A stretch of 64,000 nucleotides of DNA, from positions 390,461 through 454,460 of the forward strand of contig NZ_KB849716.1 in NCBI RefSeq assembly GCF_000368825.1, in the 5' to 3' direction. The notes beneath the pieces were generated by a model. It had not been told where the DNA came from. It searched no databases and saw only the letters and a list, made by a program, of their open reading frames with translations. How positions within the stretch are numbered: the first letter of the stretch is position 1; each line of letters opens with the position of its first letter. Origin of the DNA: Acinetobacter ursingii DSM 16037 = CIP 107286. Lineage in GTDB: Bacteria; Pseudomonadota; Gammaproteobacteria; Pseudomonadales; Moraxellaceae. Shown piece after piece: positions 25,860 through 34,553 of this stretch. The translations under genes were made by a program, and so were the position numbers.

Positions 25860-26294
25860 TTATTTTAAGCGTCTGCCTTGCTCATCAATGATGACTTCAC
25901 CATCTTCTTTAGCGAAAGCTTTTAATTGCGGCAAAGGTAGAATATCTAGCACTACTTCAGATGGGCGACATAAACGAGTGCCCAAATCTGTCACGACCAA
26001 AGGACGGTTAATCAGGATGGGATGTTCAAGCATAGCATCAAGCAATTGCTCATTTGTCCAGTTCGCATCGTCTAAATTAAGTTCAGTATAAGCATCTACA
26101 TTTTTGCGTAACACATCACGAACACTTAAACCAGAGTCCTGAATCATTTTAATCAGCTGATCTTTTGATGGTGGCGTAATCAGATATTCAATTACTTCTG
26201 GTTCGATCCCCGTGTTGCGAATAAGCGCCAAAGTGTTACGAGACGTGCCACAGGCAGGATTATGGTAAATTTGAACTTTTGGCATTTGATCCAT
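25860..26294 (-). CDS. arsC: Arsenate reductase ArsC, glutaredoxin type
   Basis: A 144-residue ArsC of the E. coli/R773 type: YHNPACGTSRNTL with the catalytic Cys near residue 15, then a conserved Arg region (VRDVLRKNVDAY) and HPILINRPLVVTDLGTRLCRPSE. It uses glutaredoxin and glutathione, unlike the phosphatase-type ArsC at 23530. It heads a unit with the permease and thioredoxin-like protein. A palindromic AT-rich element (ATATTCGAATAT) upstream may be a promoter/ArsR site. Confidence 0.92.
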   Translation of the reverse strand: MDQMPKVQIYHNPACGTSRNTLALIRNTGIEPEVIEYLITPPSKDQLIKMIQDSGLSVRDVLRKNVDAYTELNLDDANWTNEQLLDAMLEHPILINRPLVVTDLGTRLCRPSEVVLDILPLPQLKAFAKEDGEVIIDEQGRRLK

Positions 26295-26453
26295 GAGTAT
26301 AATCTCTTAAACAGACAGCCTTTTATATATGAATATTCGAATATACGCAATATGGAATATATGATTAACTACAAGTACCAATAAATAAGAAAAGCTCCTG
26401 AATCAATCAAAAACCTCCCATTTAGGTATTTCTGAAACGGTGTCAATTAAATT

Positions 26454-26471
26454 AAGAAGCTAAAGCTTCTT
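26454..26471. terminator. Short hairpin
   Basis: AAGAAGCT / AGCTTCTT, 8 bp with a two-base spacer, followed on the plus strand by TT. It may terminate the minus-strand detoxification operon. Weak T-tract. Confidence 0.45.
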
Positions 26472-26490
26472 TTCGGATTCTCAACTCACA

Positions 26491-26679
26491 TTAGGAACAT
26501 CCCTCATCTAACAAACTGCTCCAAGTCAAATAAAGGATATTTCTCCCCTCACCCTCTGCTATAGCAAGAGTTTTTCCCACAATTGGAACCTGATCTGCTA
26601 TCTGTTGAATAAAATGATTGGGCGAAATGCCATACAGATCCTGTGTTTGCGAATAAAGATTATCCCAGTGCTGATTCAT
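26491..26679 (-). pseudogene. TehB-like methyltransferase fragment
   Basis: The frame starts MNQHWDNLYSQTQDLYGISPN, typical of small SAM-dependent methyltransferases of the TehB group, and reaches the glycine-rich SAM loop AIAEGEGRN. Then the family similarity ends and the frame closes after 14 unrelated residues (SSLLDEGCS). About two thirds of a normal 190-200-residue protein are missing. It lies last in the sulfide/arsenic gene row and is probably non-functional. Confidence 0.7.
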
Positions 26680-26703
26680 ATCGTTTCCCAATGATTGAAA
26701 AAA

Positions 26704-27039
26704 TTAAGCTGTGAATTCTTTAAATGCTTCCAATGCATTAGCGGCATACATCAATGAAGGACCGCCCCCCATATAAACTGCAACACCAAGCACTTCCTCT
26801 AATTCTTGCAATGTCATTCCCATTTTGACTAGGGTTCTGACATGAAAACCTATACATCCATCACATCGTGCTGCAACACCAATCGCTAAGGCAATCAGTT
26901 CTTTTGTTTTAGGATCAATAACACCATCTCGCATTGCAACTTGTGACAATTGATTAAAACTTTTCATTAAATCAGGAGAATCCTGCGCTAATGTCTTTAA
27001 ACTGCCTGAAATATTTTGAGTTAATTCTTTGTACTTCAT
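26704..27039 (-). CDS. AhpD-like carboxymuconolactone decarboxylase-family protein
   Basis: A 111-residue all-helical protein with the AhpD-type redox motif RCDGCIGFHVRTLVKMG (CxxC plus downstream His), preceded by KELIALAIGVA. Such proteins are peroxidase-like or thiol-redox partners. Here it follows a rhodanese gene in the persulfide-handling row, so a role in thiol/persulfide or oxidative stress is likely. The substrate cannot be deduced. Confidence 0.85.
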   Translation of the reverse strand: MKYKELTQNISGSLKTLAQDSPDLMKSFNQLSQVAMRDGVIDPKTKELIALAIGVAARCDGCIGFHVRTLVKMGMTLQELEEVLGVAVYMGGGPSLMYAANALEAFKEFTA

Positions 27040-27094
27040 GATTTTCTCACTTGAATGTCCATAAACTTAAGTTAGACTTAAAATAGAAATCTAG

Positions 27095-27490
27095 TTATTT
27101 CTCTACTGGATAACCCTGCTCTAGCCATGCTTGGAATCCACCCTGAACAGATTTCACCTGAGTAAATCCCATATTCTGTAAAGTATCTGTAGCCAGAGCT
27201 GATCGGCCACCCGTCCCACAAATCAAATAAATCGGCTGATCTTTAAGATATTCTAGTGCTTGCAAGGTATCGCAATGATGGCTCGCCACAGGATGCTGGT
27301 GAATTCTCATTTCTAAAACACCACGAGGATAATTCACGGCTCGGTCTATCGCTGCCGCCTGAAATTCATCCGGTTCCCGAACATCAATCAGAATGGTTTT
27401 ATGGTTTTTCATGGCTTCAAGTAAGCCGTCTACCGTCACTTCTTGAATTCGGTTTTTTGCCATTGAAATTAATTGTTCTGCTGTTTTCAT
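27095..27490 (-). CDS. Rhodanese-like sulfurtransferase
   Basis: A single rhodanese domain of 131 residues. The start of the domain (ILIDVREPDEFQAAAI) and the active-site loop LICGTGGRSALA (Cys near residue 100) are present. It transfers sulfane sulfur, for example from persulfides to thiols. It lies in the minus-strand row with a persulfide dioxygenase-like gene and sulfur transporters, fitting sulfide detoxification. Confidence 0.9.
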   Translation of the reverse strand: MKTAEQLISMAKNRIQEVTVDGLLEAMKNHKTILIDVREPDEFQAAAIDRAVNYPRGVLEMRIHQHPVASHHCDTLQALEYLKDQPIYLICGTGGRSALATDTLQNMGFTQVKSVQGGFQAWLEQGYPVEK

Positions 27491-27590
27491 TACTCTTTAC
27501 CTCTTCCCATCTTTAGAAATCTGGTCTCTGATTAAATATTCATGTCTTTAAAATGCAGTTTTTAAATTTGGCTCTAATCTCTTGCTTGTA

Positions 27591-28373
27591 TTAAGTTATG
27601 ATGACTGTAGAAATTAAATAAAATGCTACGCTTATGACAGTTATGGCAAAAACCTTTTGGATTTGACTATTCTTAACTAAAGGCATCAAACTTCGACCAA
27701 TCAACATCCCAGCCATGCAAGCTAAAACGAAAGTCAGCGTGACCGAAACGGGGTATTGAAAACCATCTAAAATATGAGCTGAAATGCTGACACCACCTAT
27801 CAGGAAAATAATCATCAACGAGGTCGCAACAATACTGCGCATATCAAGATCAGTTACTTTACTCAGTACTGGAACAATCACGAATCCCCCACCTACCCCA
27901 AGCAAACCAGTCAATAAACCTGCCACGACACCAATGGCACCGAGAGACAATGCAGTTTTCATGTTCCAAATCAGACGACCAGTTGTTTGGTTAACTTTAC
28001 ACAGCACACCTGCATGGTCATTCACTTTTTTAAAAAAAATCCGGTAAGCAACCACGAGCATGACTAAACTGAATGCTAAGGTAAGCCATACAGGAGAAAT
28101 TATTCCTCCCAGATGCACACCATAACGTGCTGAAGGAATGCTAATCAGTGCAATCCAAAGCGCAGCCCGATAGCGTACTATCTTCTTAAATAAGCCTTCA
28201 AATGTTCCAACCAAGGCAGATAAAGTGACTGCAAGCAAGCCAACAGGTGCAGCTTGTGCGACCGTCCATCCTTGACTTGCCATCAGTGCGGGTACGGCCA
28301 GAATGCCACCACCAGCACCGGTTAACCCAAGCAAACCACCGATGGCCAGTCCTTCAAGTATTAGCATCCACAT
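27591..28373 (-). CDS. TauE/SafE-family sulfite/sulfur-compound exporter
   Basis: A membrane protein of about 260 residues with seven to eight helices and the two TauE/SafE repeats: GLLGLTGAGGGILAVPALM near the start and GLLTGLLGVGGGFVIVPVL in the middle. The longest frame begins with TTG at 28412; the ATG at 28373 gives the usual family start directly before the first helix. It probably exports sulfite or thiosulfate produced by the persulfide dioxygenase encoded 67 bases upstream. Confidence 0.88.
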   Translation of the reverse strand: MWMLILEGLAIGGLLGLTGAGGGILAVPALMASQGWTVAQAAPVGLLAVTLSALVGTFEGLFKKIVRYRAALWIALISIPSARYGVHLGGIISPVWLTLAFSLVMLVVAYRIFFKKVNDHAGVLCKVNQTTGRLIWNMKTALSLGAIGVVAGLLTGLLGVGGGFVIVPVLSKVTDLDMRSIVATSLMIIFLIGGVSISAHILDGFQYPVSVTLTFVLACMAGMLIGRSLMPLVKNSQIQKVFAITVISVAFYLISTVIIT

Positions 28374-28439
28374 CGCTAGTGCCCGCCCTCTATTACCAAA
28401 CCAATTAAACAAAACTTGTTGTTTAATCTTAAAATTTGC

Positions 28440-29312
28440 CTATTTGAAGTAATTCAGTGGAAGTTTTAAATAAGAAACACCATTCTCTTCGGGTTCAGGG
28501 AATTGTCCTGCTTTCATATTGATCTGTATCGAAGGTAAAATCAGTTTGGGCATACTTAAACCCGCATCGCGTTTATTACGCATTTCAACAAAATCATCTT
28601 TGGTCGTGCCGTCGTGAATATGAATATTCTGATTTTTTTGAGTCTGAATATCCGTTTCACACATATAGGTATCGCGCTTTTCTGGCAAATAATCATGGCA
28701 GAGAAATACACGTGTTTTCTCAGGCAGTTGATACAAACTTTGTATTGAATCAAAAAGGATTGATGCGCTCCCCTTCGGGAAATCACAGCGCGCTGTTCCA
28801 TAATCTGGCATGAATAAGGTATCACCCACAAACACGGCATCACCCATGACATAACTCAGGCAAGCAGGCGTATGTCCCGGTGTTGGAATGTTATAGGCTT
28901 TCAATGTTCCGATTTGGAACGACTCATGATCTTCAAATAAATAATCAAAGAGCTGCTGGGCATTCCATTGTTTAATATCCAGATGATAAATCGCACCAAA
29001 GGTTTCCTGTACAATGCCAATTTTCTGGCTCATAGCAATCTTGCCACCTAACTCAGCTTTGAGATATTGTGCAGCAGTCAGATGATCAGCATGTACATGG
29101 GTTTCGAGAATCCACTCAACCGTTAAACCCTGCTCTTTAATATAGGCAATAATTTTATCGGCATGAATAGTGGATGTACTTGCTGATGCCGGATCATAAT
29201 CCAGAACGCTATCAATAATGGCGCAGGCTTTGGTCGCCGGATCACGTACAACATAACTGAAGGTATTGGTATCTTCGTGAAAAAAATCTTTTACTATAGG
29301 TAAGTTTGACAT
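28440..29312 (-). CDS. MBL-fold persulfide dioxygenase-like protein (ETHE1/Blh type)
   Basis: About 290 residues. Metallo-beta-lactamase fold with ETHVHADHLTAAQYLK, TPGHTPACLSYVMGD, GDTLFMPDYGTARCDFP and LCHDYLPEKRD, the metal ligands and order of the persulfide dioxygenase/Blh group. ETHE1-type enzymes oxidise glutathione persulfide to sulfite. The ATG at 29312 (MSNLPIVKDFFHE) is favoured over a longer start at 29330. It follows the YeeE-like gene by 2 bases and thus belongs to the operon divergent from the BigR-like regulator. Confidence 0.9.
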   Translation of the reverse strand: MSNLPIVKDFFHEDTNTFSYVVRDPATKACAIIDSVLDYDPASASTSTIHADKIIAYIKEQGLTVEWILETHVHADHLTAAQYLKAELGGKIAMSQKIGIVQETFGAIYHLDIKQWNAQQLFDYLFEDHESFQIGTLKAYNIPTPGHTPACLSYVMGDAVFVGDTLFMPDYGTARCDFPKGSASILFDSIQSLYQLPEKTRVFLCHDYLPEKRDTYMCETDIQTQKNQNIHIHDGTTKDDFVEMRNKRDAGLSMPKLILPSIQINMKAGQFPEPEENGVSYLKLPLNYFK

Positions 29313-29314
29313 CG

Positions 29315-29731
29315 TTAAGCTCCTGACCATTTACGGTGAATCCATACACCCAGCAGCATTGCTACAATAAAATAGAGCACTTGATAGTGGCCCAAACCTA
29401 TCAAGGTGAAACTTGGTGCCGGACAGATGCCGGCAATACCCCAACCTGCACCAAATAAAACCGCACCCGTCATCAGTTTCTTGTCTATCTGATTATTTAT
29501 GGGTAAATCAATAGATTCATTGAAGACCGTTTTTGGTTGTGCTGCACGTACTGCTTTCTGGAAAGGAATAAAGGCCACCGCAATCGCGCCCATCATCACA
29601 AAGGCCAGGCTGGCATCCCAATTACCAAACAGATCCAGAAAGTCGAGTACTTTTTCCGGATTAGACATGCCTGATACCATCAGCCCCACAGAGAACAGTG
29701 CACCAAATAAAAAGGCAAACACATTTTTCAT
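29315..29731 (-). CDS. YeeE/YedE-like membrane protein, C-terminal-type half
   Basis: About 138 residues with four hydrophobic helices: FAFLFGALFSVGLMVSGMSN near the start and a conserved GAGWGIAGICPAPSFTLIG with the Cys typical of the family. The ATG at 29731 lies 1 base after the stop of the preceding YeeE-like gene. Together the two short proteins correspond to the halves of a full YeeE/YedE (DUF395/DUF6691) thiosulfate/sulfur-species transporter. Confidence 0.88.
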   Translation of the reverse strand: MKNVFAFLFGALFSVGLMVSGMSNPEKVLDFLDLFGNWDASLAFVMMGAIAVAFIPFQKAVRAAQPKTVFNESIDLPINNQIDKKLMTGAVLFGAGWGIAGICPAPSFTLIGLGHYQVLYFIVAMLLGVWIHRKWSGA

Positions 29732-29732
29732 T

Positions 29733-30149
29733 TTAGAATGCTCCTGTGATATGACGGATAGTATAAACGGTGACAAAACCTGTAAACATAAAAGTCATGG
29801 TCGCGATTATAGAACGCTTAGACAGGCGACTGATGCCACAAATTCCATGACCACTGGTACAACCCGAACCCAGACGTGTCCCAAAACCCACCAGTAGACC
29901 TGCCACAATCATCATCAGTGGGCTGGCATTCAATTCGATTTCAGGTTGTACAAATAGACCATAAATAAACGGTGTGAGAATCAAGCCTGATAAAAACCAG
30001 ATTGCAGGTGTTTTAAACATGGATTTTGAGTTTAATACTTGCCCAATCAAACCACTGATTCCTGCAATACGGCCATTGACGTAAAGATAGCCAACCACGG
30101 AAAGCCCGAGCATTAAGCCGCCAATAAATGCGATGAGGAAGTCATGCAT
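29733..30149 (-). CDS. YeeE/YedE-like membrane protein, N-terminal-type half
   Basis: A 138-residue membrane protein with four helices; LIAFIGGLMLGLSVVGYLYV at the N-terminus and GFGTRLGSGCTSGHGICGIS near residue 100, the Cys signature of the YeeE transport pore. First gene of the sulfide-detoxification operon, followed without a gap by its partner half. It probably imports or exports reduced sulfur species. Confidence 0.88.
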   Translation of the reverse strand: MHDFLIAFIGGLMLGLSVVGYLYVNGRIAGISGLIGQVLNSKSMFKTPAIWFLSGLILTPFIYGLFVQPEIELNASPLMMIVAGLLVGFGTRLGSGCTSGHGICGISRLSKRSIIATMTFMFTGFVTVYTIRHITGAF

Positions 30150-30182
30150 GATGAATCAATCTCTATACAATATACTTTTTTA

Positions 30183-30194
30183 TATTATATAATA
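30183..30194. promoter_or_regulatory. Palindromic operator candidate for the BigR-like regulator
   Basis: TATTATATAATA, a perfect 12-base palindrome inside a larger A/T dyad, lies between the divergent yeeE-like operon (start 30149) and the regulator (start 30270). BigR-family proteins bind AT-rich dyads of this kind. Confidence 0.5.
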
Positions 30195-30269
30195 AAAAAT
30201 ATTAATCAAGCAGTTTTATGGTAAATTATGTAAACTGCACGGGCTACATCAAAAGTTGTGAGGACATTT

Positions 30270-30581
30270 ATGGATATGATTGCTGAAAATGCCAAAATTG
30301 ATTTTTCTCAAGTCGATTTCGTCAGCCAATGCCTGAAAGTTTTGGCCAATCCTGATCGCCTGAAAATCTTATGTGTCCTGGTGGATGGGGAAATGAATGT
30401 TCAGGAAATTGAAGAATCCACTGACATTCATCAACCTACACTTTCACAACAACTGACTGTCCTACGTAAGGCTGACATGGTCAGCACACGACGTGAGGGT
30501 AAACAGATTTTCTATCGTCTGAGTGATCCCAAGGTCTTAAGTTTGATGCAAAAGCTGTACGAGCTGTATTGTGCGAATTAA
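30270..30581 (+). CDS. bigR: BigR/SqrR-like sulfide-responsive ArsR-family repressor
   Basis: A winged-helix repressor of about 103 residues. The helix-turn-helix is STDIHQPTLSQQLTVLRKADM and the wing is RREGKQIFYRLSD. Two Cys, in LKILCVLVDG and in the last residues ELYCAN, correspond to the pair that forms a tetrasulfide or disulfide in BigR/SqrR under sulfide stress; a third lies in VSQCLKVL. AGGA five bases before the ATG at 30270 fixes that start rather than the GTG at 30258. It is divergent from the sulfide-detoxification operon. Confidence 0.87.
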   Translation: MDMIAENAKIDFSQVDFVSQCLKVLANPDRLKILCVLVDGEMNVQEIEESTDIHQPTLSQQLTVLRKADMVSTRREGKQIFYRLSDPKVLSLMQKLYELYCAN

Positions 30582-30837
30582 TCCGCTTAGTACAGCCAAA
30601 AAGAAATGATCAGAAGCAGTAAACCTTTGTTTTTTTAATACTCTTAATATTGAAAAATCTTGTACTCATTTTTTCTCTAGATTAGATTTAGTGAACTAAA
30701 TCTGAAAAATATTTTATTCAAATTACACAGGGTTATAATTTATCGATTTACAAGTTTGTTCTTATATCGTGCTAGAATTTTGATGTCTACTCAATGTTTC
30801 GAACTGCTTTTACCAGAAGAGTGATCTACATTCCGGC

Positions 30838-31551
30838 TCATTCCATCTCGTGTTTGGAATCACTCTGAATTCTCCCATCCACCAAATTAATCGTTCGATC
30901 ACAGGTCGCCGATAATCTAGGATCATGAGTCACCAATAAGACTGCACAGTCATGTTCGCGATGGACTTTACGAAATAATTCAAACATTTCCGCAGCAGTT
31001 TGAGTATCCAGATTACCTGTCGGTTCATCGGCCAACAATAGTGCAGGCTGAGTAATCAGTGAACGTGCAATCGCTACGCGTTGCTGCTGCCCTCCAGAAA
31101 GCTCATTAGGTTTACGGTCAGCGAACTTATCTAACCCTACAGCGGCCAATAATTCATGGGCATATTGCAACGCAGATTGATCTGGCTTACCTTGCTTCAG
31201 CATTAATGGCATGAGTACATTATGTAAGGCAGTAAAAGCCTGTATAAGATGATGGAACTGAAACACAAAACCTATACTATTGCCTCGTAATGCTGTCCGA
31301 GCCGTATCATCCATACGGCTTGTAGCCTGCCCCAACAAGTACAACTCACCACGACTAGGCTGATCTAATAAGCCGAGAATATTCAGTAAAGTACTTTTGC
31401 CTGAACCAGAAGGACCAATTAATGCAGCAAAGTCATTACGTTGAATACACAGGTCAATTCCATGTAATACCTCCACTTCATTAGGCTGCCCAACATTGTA
31501 AGACTTTCGCAATGCTTCTAAACGCAGTACTTCCTGAGATGGATCAAACAT
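30838..31551 (-). CDS. ABC transporter ATPase, MacB/LolD type
   Basis: About 237 residues with Walker A GPSGSGKST, Q-loop VFQFHHLIQAF, signature LSGGQQQRVAIARS, Walker B LLLADEPTG and the H-loop LVTHDPR. The start ATG at 31551 (MFDPSQEVLRLEALR) overlaps the permease stop by 8 bases, so it is translationally coupled. Last gene of the adaptor-permease-ATPase cassette. Drives export of an unknown substrate, perhaps a lipid, peptide or drug. Confidence 0.92.
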   Translation of the reverse strand: MFDPSQEVLRLEALRKSYNVGQPNEVEVLHGIDLCIQRNDFAALIGPSGSGKSTLLNILGLLDQPSRGELYLLGQATSRMDDTARTALRGNSIGFVFQFHHLIQAFTALHNVLMPLMLKQGKPDQSALQYAHELLAAVGLDKFADRKPNELSGGQQQRVAIARSLITQPALLLADEPTGNLDTQTAAEMFELFRKVHREHDCAVLLVTHDPRLSATCDRTINLVDGRIQSDSKHEME

Positions 31552-32767
31552 GACGAATTGCCTCCACAGGATCAAGTGCAGCAGCCCGACGGGATGGTAT
31601 TGCAGCAGCCAAAATACCTGTCACTGTCGCCAAGAATAATGCCGACAAGATAAGCTTGATTGAAATCGAAATATAAAACAAGCCGGGACCAAACTGATTA
31701 AATCCCCAGATCAAACCATAACTGACTACACTACCAAGCATCGAACCAAGCAGACCAAAAATTGCTCCCTGAAACAAGAAAACTCTTAAAATTTGTGCTT
31801 GTGTCGCCCCCGTCGCACGTAAAATACCGATTTCCCGAGTCCGTTGCACCACACTCACCGACATCACACTGGCAATGCCAAAAGCGACTGAAATCCCTAC
31901 AAAAACAATAATCATGTTTGTAGAAAGACTTTGAGCGGTAATCGCATTCATTAATTGAGCATTGGTTTCAATCCAGCTTTCTGCTTTTAATCCTGTCAGG
32001 CGTCCAACTTGTGAGGCAATTTGATCCGCCTGAAAAATATCCTGAATCGTCAGATCAATCACGGTCACGCCGCCCGGCAAATTAAGTAAAGATTGCGCCT
32101 GTTTCAAATCTAGATAGACATAGCGCGCATCCAATTCACGCACGCCCAGTTCAAATATCCCAGAGATATTCACCACCGCATTTTTCTGTTGCCCAGTATC
32201 TAACCTTAATTTGCTCCCGACTTGCACACCCAAATCTTTGGCCAATTGACGCCCAATTAATACATTATCCGCACTGACTCGTAGTTCACCACTCACCATA
32301 TATTGCTTTAACGGAATAATTTGTCGATAACGTTCAAGATTGATACCAACCAAAGCAACCGATTGAATCGCCTCTCCACGCTGTACAAATGCAGGACCAG
32401 AGATCACAGGAGAAACCGCAGTCAACACCGGTAAATGATCTAAAGTCCCAGTAATCTGCTGACAATTATTAATAGAACGTAAGCGTTGTGCACGCTGATC
32501 TTCTAGTAACAACTGAAGTGTTCCTGCTGCTGGTGGCACAATATGATTCACCTCATCTGGTGAGAGCAAACGAATATGCGCTTGTGTCCCTATAGTCCTT
32601 TCTACAATATTCGATTGTAAACCCTGAATTAAGGCGCTAATGAACACAATGACCGCTACCCCCACCGCGACGCCAATGGTAATCATCATCGACTGTGTGC
32701 GACCCTCTCGCAAAAAACTGATTGCGATGGTCCACTCGGTCCAAAGTCGCCTAAAAAAGTTTTTCAA
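31544..32767 (-). CDS. FtsX-like ABC permease (MacB/DevC-like)
   Basis: A 407-residue permease: a first helix (about 30-55), a large periplasmic domain (about 55-280) and three C-terminal helices with the FtsX-type VVQRTREIGILRATGATQAQ and IPSRRAAALDPVEAIRHV ending. It lacks a fused ATPase; that is the next gene. It overlaps the adaptor gene by 4 bases (ATGA). Such permeases work mechanically on periplasmic substrates with a membrane-fusion partner. Confidence 0.9.
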   Translation of the reverse strand: MKNFFRRLWTEWTIAISFLREGRTQSMMITIGVAVGVAVIVFISALIQGLQSNIVERTIGTQAHIRLLSPDEVNHIVPPAAGTLQLLLEDQRAQRLRSINNCQQITGTLDHLPVLTAVSPVISGPAFVQRGEAIQSVALVGINLERYRQIIPLKQYMVSGELRVSADNVLIGRQLAKDLGVQVGSKLRLDTGQQKNAVVNISGIFELGVRELDARYVYLDLKQAQSLLNLPGGVTVIDLTIQDIFQADQIASQVGRLTGLKAESWIETNAQLMNAITAQSLSTNMIIVFVGISVAFGIASVMSVSVVQRTREIGILRATGATQAQILRVFLFQGAIFGLLGSMLGSVVSYGLIWGFNQFGPGLFYISISIKLILSALFLATVTGILAAAIPSRRAAALDPVEAIRHV

Positions 32768-33996
32768 TCGAATTTCACCGGTAATTCATTTTTGCTATTT
32801 GTAGGATCCGTTTGACTCTGGAAAACACGTTTAGTTTGCTCTATTCGGACACGAGTTCCATCTTTAAGCACCGATTCTGCATCGGTAAGGACGTGATCAC
32901 CTTCTTTCAATCCAGCTACAACTTCAGACATAACCAAACCACGTAAACCCAGTGTGATAGGATGACGTTGAATTTTTCTATCTCTTACTAAAATAACCAT
33001 AGCCTTGTTGCCACTTATACTGCTTAAAGCATCATTTGGAATGACCAAGGTTCGCTCGCGCTTGTTGGTTTCAACATTTACCGATACCGTCATGTCTTGA
33101 CGCAAAAAATCAGGGACTGGATCAACTGTTAATCGAACGTCTATTGTGCCACGTTGAGCATCAATACTTGGGGCAATAAAATTAATATGGGCAGGAAAAG
33201 ATTGATTTGGATAGGCATCTGCAATCACTGCTGCTTTTTGTTGTAAAGCCAGCAGTGGTAAATTTCGTTCATCAAATGGCACTCGTATTTCAGTCGCACC
33301 ATCCAGTGCAATAGTGAAGAGAGTCTGACTCGGTTGTACCAGATCCCCTGGCTCAACATTACGCGTTAAAATAATACCTGAAACTTCTGCACGAATTTTG
33401 GTCTTGGCAAGTTGCGCTTGTAGTGCAGCAAGTCGTTCGCGTAATTTTGTCTCTTCAACTTTATTTGGGGCAAGTGAAGCAACTTTTAATCGAGCTGATT
33501 CCAAATTATTACGGGCGAGTCTTTCTGCCTCTATCGATTTCTCCCTTTCCTCTGCTGATAATATTCCTGATTCGGTATTTCGTCTGCGTAACGCCTCTCT
33601 TTGAGCCTGTTCTAATTGTACTTTGGCATTCGCTAAATCAACTTCTGCTTGCGGGCGTCTAGTGGTTTCGAGTTCTTTTAATTCAGCTTCTGCCTGCCGC
33701 ACTTGCGCTGAAATTTCATCAGATTTCAGTACTAAAAGAATATCCCCTCGAGAGACCCGATCTCCCTCTTGAACCAAGCGCTCAAGAACAACCCCTGTAA
33801 TTTCACTACCAATCTGAGTCCGAGATACTTTCTCTACCCGTCCTGAAGCAACAACTGTCTGAATCAATGGACTAGATACGACTTCATAACTAGGTAACAA
33901 TGGTCCTTGCCACCAGCGATATATAGCAAAACTGACGAGCAAAACCAGTAGTATGATCATGATCCAAGGCTTATAACGGGTAACAAGCAATTCCAT
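32764..33996 (-). CDS. Membrane-fusion (periplasmic adaptor) protein
   Basis: A 410-residue protein with an N-terminal membrane anchor (WIMIILLVLLVSFAIYRWW), a lipoyl-like half (GVVLERLVQEGDRVSRGD), a long coiled coil (about 95-195, rich in Ala, Glu, Arg), the second lipoyl half (TRNVEPGDLVQPSQTLFTI) and beta-barrel/membrane-proximal domains. First gene of the cassette, linking the inner-membrane ABC pump to an outer-membrane channel that is not encoded nearby. The upstream 550 bases contain the promoter, not resolved. Confidence 0.9.
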   Translation of the reverse strand: MELLVTRYKPWIMIILLVLLVSFAIYRWWQGPLLPSYEVVSSPLIQTVVASGRVEKVSRTQIGSEITGVVLERLVQEGDRVSRGDILLVLKSDEISAQVRQAEAELKELETTRRPQAEVDLANAKVQLEQAQREALRRRNTESGILSAEEREKSIEAERLARNNLESARLKVASLAPNKVEETKLRERLAALQAQLAKTKIRAEVSGIILTRNVEPGDLVQPSQTLFTIALDGATEIRVPFDERNLPLLALQQKAAVIADAYPNQSFPAHINFIAPSIDAQRGTIDVRLTVDPVPDFLRQDMTVSVNVETNKRERTLVIPNDALSSISGNKAMVILVRDRKIQRHPITLGLRGLVMSEVVAGLKEGDHVLTDAESVLKDGTRVRIEQTKRVFQSQTDPTNSKNELPVKFD

Positions 33997-34553
33997 TCTC
34001 CAAGCCAGATTAAAGAAAAGTTTTTGAATTGAATAATTAATGTCTAGTTAAATATATATGAAAATTTAGTTACAACACACCAAATTAAAAAAGCACACCA
34101 TTTTTATTAAATTATTTTCTCTTACTGTTATAGTTTTTTCATAATTTTGATTAAAAAAACAAACAAGAAATAAACCTATATTTCTATATATTTCATAATT
34201 TTATATAAAATAATAACACGTTTTAGACTTTAACATTCCAGCTATCAATAACGTAATACATAGCCATATTTAGTAAAGTAGCTGTGATGGCGTCAATTGA
34301 ACTCAGATCCTAACCTATTCATTCTAAAGCTATTTTATTAAATAAAAAAAATCTTTGACCCAATTTTGACCCAAATTAGATTTAGTGCATTGAATCACTT
34401 TAATATCTTGTTCAAATCCAATTTCAGGATTTGAAGTGGCGTACCGATTCTACCATTATTATAATTCAATAAAAATGCCGTGTTATAACATATCATTTCT
34501 TTGATATTCCTTTTTGATGTATTATTCTTTTAGACACATTTAGGGACAAGGTA
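33997..34553. other. AT-rich intergenic region between ABC cassette and defence island
   Basis: No gene supported. It contains ATTAGATTTAGTG (34375-34387), which recurs at 30681-30693 on the far side of the ABC cassette, and two GACCCAA(A/T)TT-like copies just before it. The last part (34490-34550) must hold the fic promoter. Possibly the boundary of an inserted cassette. Confidence 0.4.

Noticed and set aside
29499..29897. Plus-strand frame across the two YeeE-like genes
   Set aside because: Shadow frame; both YeeE signatures are on the minus strand.
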